Assembly (NCBI GenBank): GCA_017996675.1
Contig: JAGOGN010000062.1
Coordinates: 1 to 8,377 of the forward strand
Length of the DNA stretch: 8,377 nucleotides
Origin: Lachnospiraceae bacterium
GTDB taxonomy: Bacteria; Bacillota_A; Clostridia; Lachnospirales; Lachnospiraceae
Reading direction: 5' to 3'
Position numbers and translations under genes: made by a program
Shown: positions 5,221 to 8,377 of the stretch, piece after piece
How the letters are laid out: the number at the start of each line of letters is the position of its first letter
How positions within the stretch are numbered: position 1 is the first letter of the stretch
Notes under the pieces: generated by a model
What the model was told of the DNA's origin: nothing
The model's database searches: none
The model's input: the letters and a program-made list of their open reading frames with translations, nothing else

Positions 5221-6144
5221 ATGAAGGAAAAAATAGTCCAAACAGCAGGTAGAGATGCATTAGGAGAATATGCTCCAGATTTTGCCCATTATAATGATGA
5301 TGTTTTATTTGGTGAAAATTGGAATAATCAAGATATCGATATAATGACAAGAAGTATCATTACAATTGTCGCGTTGCTGTCGTCTGGAATTACAGACAGC
5401 TCATTAAAATTCCACTTTCAGAACGCCAAAATTCATGGAGTGACGCAGAAACAGATTGCTGCAATTATTACACATGTGGCATTTTATGTAGGATGGCCAA
5501 AAGCATGGGCAGCATTTCATCTTGCAAAAGAAGTATGGGAAGTTGTAGAATCGAAAGTAGTATATGAAAATGAGAGCATGAAGAGACACGCAGAATCTAT
5601 GATGTTTCCAATCGGAAACCCTAACGATGGTTATGCGCAGTATTTTAAAGGAAAAAGTTACTTGGCACCGATTTCGAATGACCAGGTAAAAATTTATAAT
5701 GTCACCTTTGAACCTGTTTGCAGAAATAACTGGCACGTGCATCGTGCTAGTGCTGGCGGAGGTCAGATTCTTCTATGTGTAGCTGGGCGGGGTTACTTTC
5801 AGGAATGGGGAAAAGCTGTGGTTGAAATGAAACCCGGCGACTGTATTAACGTTCCAATGGATGTAAAGCACTGGCATGGTGCTGCGCCAGATAGTTGGTT
5901 TAGCCACCTTGCGATTGAAGTTCCAGGAGTAGAACTTTCGAATGAATGGATGGAGGATGAGGAAACAGTCTTGCTCATTGATAGTTGGTTAAATCAAGAG
6001 GCACTTGATACACATCATGAGTCCCCAATGATGGAACAAATTGTAGCGTTACGAGAAAAATATGATCTTCATATGAAGGTGGAGAACTATCGCTTTGATG
6101 AAACAGAAAGCATAAACGAAAGTGAGAGCTATATCAGAAAGTAA
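5221..6144 (+). CDS. Carboxymuconolactone-decarboxylase-like/cupin fusion protein
   Basis: This 307-residue cytoplasmic protein has two domains. Residues about 15-108 match the carboxymuconolactone decarboxylase/AhpD fold (MTRSIITIVALLSS, LKFHFQNAKIHGVTQKQI, AFYVGWPKAWAAFHLA). The CxxC peroxidase pair of AhpD is absent, so thiol peroxidase activity is unlikely. Residues about 155-235 are a cupin. H172 and H174 (WHVH), Q182 in place of the usual glutamate, and H217 (KHWHGA) would hold a divalent metal, with PGD at 205-207 as in cupin motif 2. A tail (240-307) is charged and unrecognised. Such fusions occur in catabolic or redox operons; isomerase, decarboxylase or dioxygenase chemistry on a small cyclic acid or carbonyl compound is possible. 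Third and last gene of the MerR operon, 20 bases after the reductase, followed by a terminator. Confidence 0.85.
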   Translation: MKEKIVQTAGRDALGEYAPDFAHYNDDVLFGENWNNQDIDIMTRSIITIVALLSSGITDSSLKFHFQNAKIHGVTQKQIAAIITHVAFYVGWPKAWAAFHLAKEVWEVVESKVVYENESMKRHAESMMFPIGNPNDGYAQYFKGKSYLAPISNDQVKIYNVTFEPVCRNNWHVHRASAGGGQILLCVAGRGYFQEWGKAVVEMKPGDCINVPMDVKHWHGAAPDSWFSHLAIEVPGVELSNEWMEDEETVLLIDSWLNQEALDTHHESPMMEQIVALREKYDLHMKVENYRFDETESINESESYIRK

Positions 6145-6150
6145 TTCAGT

Positions 6151-6189
6151 TCCTTCAGAAACTGTAACAGGTTTCTGGAGGATTTTTTT
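6151..6189 (+). terminator. Strong rho-independent terminator of the MerR-controlled operon
   Basis: The arms TCCTTCAGAAAC (6151-6162) and GTTTCTGGAGGA (6171-6182) pair over 12 bp with one G-U pair and an 8-base loop, followed directly by seven T (6183-6189). It begins 7 bases after the stop of the cupin fusion gene and separates that operon from the ABC transporter. Confidence 0.88.
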
Positions 6190-6360
6190 GTTGGGCTGGA
6201 CGCCAACAGCATGTAGCCTATAGATATAAAAGAAGAAATTTAGAACTATTTTTCGAACTAAATGGCAATAACATAGTAGTTTTATTGAAAACAAAGGAGT
6301 ATAATCTTGATTAGTGAGTAAATATTTCACGCATAAATCAAACAGCGGGGGGAAGCAAAC

Positions 6361-8007
6361 ATGAAAAGGAGCATTTTCGTAAAGTTAGAACACAAAAAGC
6401 TATTGTATTTAACCAGTTTTTTTATTGTTTTACAAAGTTTACTAACGATCATGGTGGCGTTTATTTTGGAATTGTTGGTGAATACGGCCAGCGAGGGAAA
6501 TATGAAAATGCTGATCAAGGTTTTTATTGTAGTAGGAGTATACTTGGCTGCGGCGTTTGCGATTACGAAGGTGAATGGCCACTTGACCAACCATTATTTG
6601 TGTACGCAGAATATTCGAATTCAGGGAACGATAATGGAAGGAATTGTACAGAAAAAAGTGGGGGATTTTAGAAAACTCGGAGTTGGACAAGCCATCGCCT
6701 TGCTGGAAAATGATGTGAAATTGTTGGAGACGAACTACTATACCGCCAGACTAAGACTGGTAGAGTTGTGCAGTACGTTTTTGTTTGGAGTGATTGCCAT
6801 GTTTGTGATTAATTGGAAAATTGCAATCGCAGTCATTGTTGCCAGTATGATTCCTGTTGTTTTTTCTGGGATCTATACCAAACCGATGAATCAACTGCAA
6901 AATGAATATAGTAGCAACTATGGAAAATATACATCCACGATTAAGAACGTGTTGGTAAATTACAACTTGATTAAGGTCTTTTTTCTAGAGAAAAAAATCT
7001 TGGAGGATGTGTCGGAAAATTGCATTCGTCAGGAAAAAAGCAAGAAGAAATATCAGGTTCGAGTTGGGTTGGCACAGAATTATTCCAGTCTTTTAGGATT
7101 TGCTGTTGTTTTTGCTGTTTTTGGCGTAGGTTCTATACTTGTGATTCAGGGAAAAGCAAAGATCGGTGCGCTTTTAGCGTTTATCCAATTAATGAATTAT
7201 GTTTTATCGCCAATTGAAGGAATTGCTATTCAAAAAGGTCGAATGGATTCCTGTAAAGGTATTATGACTAAAATAGATGATTTGATGGAGCATACGGAAA
7301 GCGAACCAACAGAAGAGTATCCAAAGCATTCTGACATTGAAATAAAGAACGTATCCTATTCATTTGGAGATAAAAAAGTCTTGAACAACTTAAATCTACG
7401 ATTTGAACAAGGGAAAAAATATGTTCTAATCGGTAGCAATGGTAGTGGAAAGTCAACCTTGTTGCATATCATCAACCGTTTTTATGAGGATTATGAAGGA
7501 CAGGTTTGCTATGGTGAAATAGAAGGAAAAGCGATTTCTACGGCTCAATTTTACGATCATGTCATTATGCTTCAGCAGGAAGTTTTGATTTTAAATGATA
7601 CGCTACGAAATAACGTTGTGCTTTACCGTGACATTGATCAAAAGGAACTTGCAGATACAATAAAAAGAGTGGGTCTGGAAAAAGTTTTTGCCCATGAAGA
7701 GGAGCTTTGCATCGATAACGGAAATAATATGTCGGGTGGAGAAAAGCAAAAAATTGCAGCAGCAAGAGCGTTACTTCGCCATCCGCAGGTTCTTCTTTTG
7801 GACGAAAGCTTTTCTGCAATGGACCCTGCGTCAAGAATGGATGCTGAAAAAGTATTGCTAGAATCAGCCGACATGGTCATTGCAATATCCCATGATCGTT
7901 CCCCTGAAAATCTGGCACGGTACGATGAAGTCATCTATATGGATGAGGGGCAGGTTGTTGCAAAAGGTGCATATGATGAGTTAAAGAGGAATGGGATTGC
8001 GGTTTAA
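6361..8007 (+). CDS. ABC exporter half-transporter (fused permease and ATPase)
   Basis: This 548-residue inner-membrane protein would act as a homodimer or with an unseen partner. Six membrane segments are visible at about 14-38, 50-69, 133-150, 153-173, 244-262 and 268-286. The ATPase follows from about 325: Walker A GSNGSGKST (358-366), Q-loop around Q405/Q406, signature MSGGEKQK (457-464, E where most have Q), Walker B VLLLDES (477-483) with catalytic Glu482, D-loop SAMD and switch His511. All ATPase elements are intact, so it should be active. No peptidase or substrate domain is fused. The start ATG follows GGGGGGAAG. The 170 bases upstream hold no gene; a TATAAT (6300-6305) lacks a convincing -35. 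The next gene begins 36 bases after. Substrate (peptide, lipid or drug) cannot be told. Confidence 0.92.
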   Translation: MKRSIFVKLEHKKLLYLTSFFIVLQSLLTIMVAFILELLVNTASEGNMKMLIKVFIVVGVYLAAAFAITKVNGHLTNHYLCTQNIRIQGTIMEGIVQKKVGDFRKLGVGQAIALLENDVKLLETNYYTARLRLVELCSTFLFGVIAMFVINWKIAIAVIVASMIPVVFSGIYTKPMNQLQNEYSSNYGKYTSTIKNVLVNYNLIKVFFLEKKILEDVSENCIRQEKSKKKYQVRVGLAQNYSSLLGFAVVFAVFGVGSILVIQGKAKIGALLAFIQLMNYVLSPIEGIAIQKGRMDSCKGIMTKIDDLMEHTESEPTEEYPKHSDIEIKNVSYSFGDKKVLNNLNLRFEQGKKYVLIGSNGSGKSTLLHIINRFYEDYEGQVCYGEIEGKAISTAQFYDHVIMLQQEVLILNDTLRNNVVLYRDIDQKELADTIKRVGLEKVFAHEEELCIDNGNNMSGGEKQKIAAARALLRHPQVLLLDESFSAMDPASRMDAEKVLLESADMVIAISHDRSPENLARYDEVIYMDEGQVVAKGAYDELKRNGIAV

Positions 8008-8043
8008 GAAATATAGGCGATAAATTTAGAAAGGTGGTTTATG

Positions 8044-8377
8044 ATGTCTCGTACAGAAAAATATCAATTGTTGGTAAATGAATGTATAGCACAAATGAAT
8101 GAGGTCGACAGGGTTGTCTATCAGCCAATTCTAGAGTATGCGCTGGAATTAGGTTTTACACCAAAACTGATCAAGAAGGCCAATGATGAGGACGGAGAAC
8201 TGGCATTTTCAAAGAGCAAGTTCAATCGTACTTTATTAAGAATCCTTCCGGAAAACAAAAAAGAGTTCGCAAATTACCCACTGAAGAAAGCGGGAAAAGC
8301 GCAGCTTCGATTGGTTTATTTCGCAACAGATTCCTATTCGGAACCTTTTTTGCTCGGAATCAAAACAGTGATTGAGG
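8044..8377 (+). CDS. Unrecognised protein, 3' end cut by window
   Basis: An open frame runs from ATG 8044 to the window end, giving 111 codons without a stop. AAGGTGG (8031-8037) lies 6 bases before ATG 8044; ATG 8041 in the same frame is a less well spaced alternative. The product begins MSRTEKYQLLVNECIAQMNE and contains ELAFSKSKFNRTLLRI and QLRLVYFATDSYSEPF. It is soluble and lysine-rich, with no membrane segment, cysteine motif or catalytic motif apart from one cysteine near residue 14. I do not recognise the family. The 36-base gap and lack of a terminator after the ABC gene suggest co-transcription with it. Confidence 0.7.
   Translation, partial: MSRTEKYQLLVNECIAQMNEVDRVVYQPILEYALELGFTPKLIKKANDEDGELAFSKSKFNRTLLRILPENKKEFANYPLKKAGKAQLRLVYFATDSYSEPFLLGIKTVIE

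Noticed and set aside
6217..6225. CCTATAGAT shared with the first bases of the window and similar to the toxin-antitoxin palindrome
   Set aside because: A 9-bp AT-rich match far apart and without the second palindrome arm is likely chance.
6277..6305. Possible promoter before the ABC transporter (TATAAT at 6300-6305)
   Set aside because: No acceptable -35 at 16-18 bp; TTGAAA at 6285-6290 has no -10 box at the right distance, so the pair was not called.
1..8377. CRISPR array, tRNA, rRNA, insertion sequence ends
   Set aside because: I saw no regularly spaced repeats, no cloverleaf, no rRNA sequence and no transposase.

Overview
The window looks like the accessory part of a low-GC Gram-positive (Bacillota) chromosome, probably class Clostridia and possibly Lachnospiraceae. 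The reasons are AT-rich DNA, purine-rich GGAGG-type ribosome binding sites before nearly every gene, sigma-A-like promoters, U-tailed hairpin terminators and the protein families present. The organism call is inference; no taxonomic marker gene is present.

Layout: (1) 1-211 holds the edge of a possible minus-strand reading frame and the promoter/operator of a toxin-antitoxin pair. (2) 221-819 is a Phd/YefM-type antitoxin and a RelE/ParE-type toxin, ending in a terminator. (3) 835-2324 is a small mobile-element-like island. An XRE repressor on the minus strand diverges from two unrecognised genes on the plus strand, across a 116-bp intergenic region with two matching palindromic operators over back-to-back promoters. 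(4) 2325-3089 is a decayed stretch with two different N-terminally truncated GNAT acetyltransferase remnants lying tail to tail around a hairpin terminator. (5) 3086-6189 is a MerR regulator divergent from a three-gene operon: an alpha/beta hydrolase with a cysteine nucleophile, a flavodoxin-fold oxidoreductase with an iron-sulfur-flavoprotein-like cysteine motif, and a carboxymuconolactone-decarboxylase-like/cupin fusion. A strong terminator closes the operon. (6) 6361-8377 is an exporter-type ABC half-transporter followed closely by an unrecognised gene cut by the window end.

The most coherent system is region 5. The regulator has a cysteine at residue 52, the position used by AdhR/NmlR-type MerR proteins to sense reactive electrophiles. 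The operon promoter has the 19-bp spacer and internal inverted repeat typical of MerR activation. The three enzymes suit handling of a small reactive or cyclic organic compound (thiol hydrolase, flavin reductase, CMD/cupin ring or carbonyl chemistry). The substrate cannot be read from the sequence. The ABC transporter lies after a terminator and is probably a separate unit.
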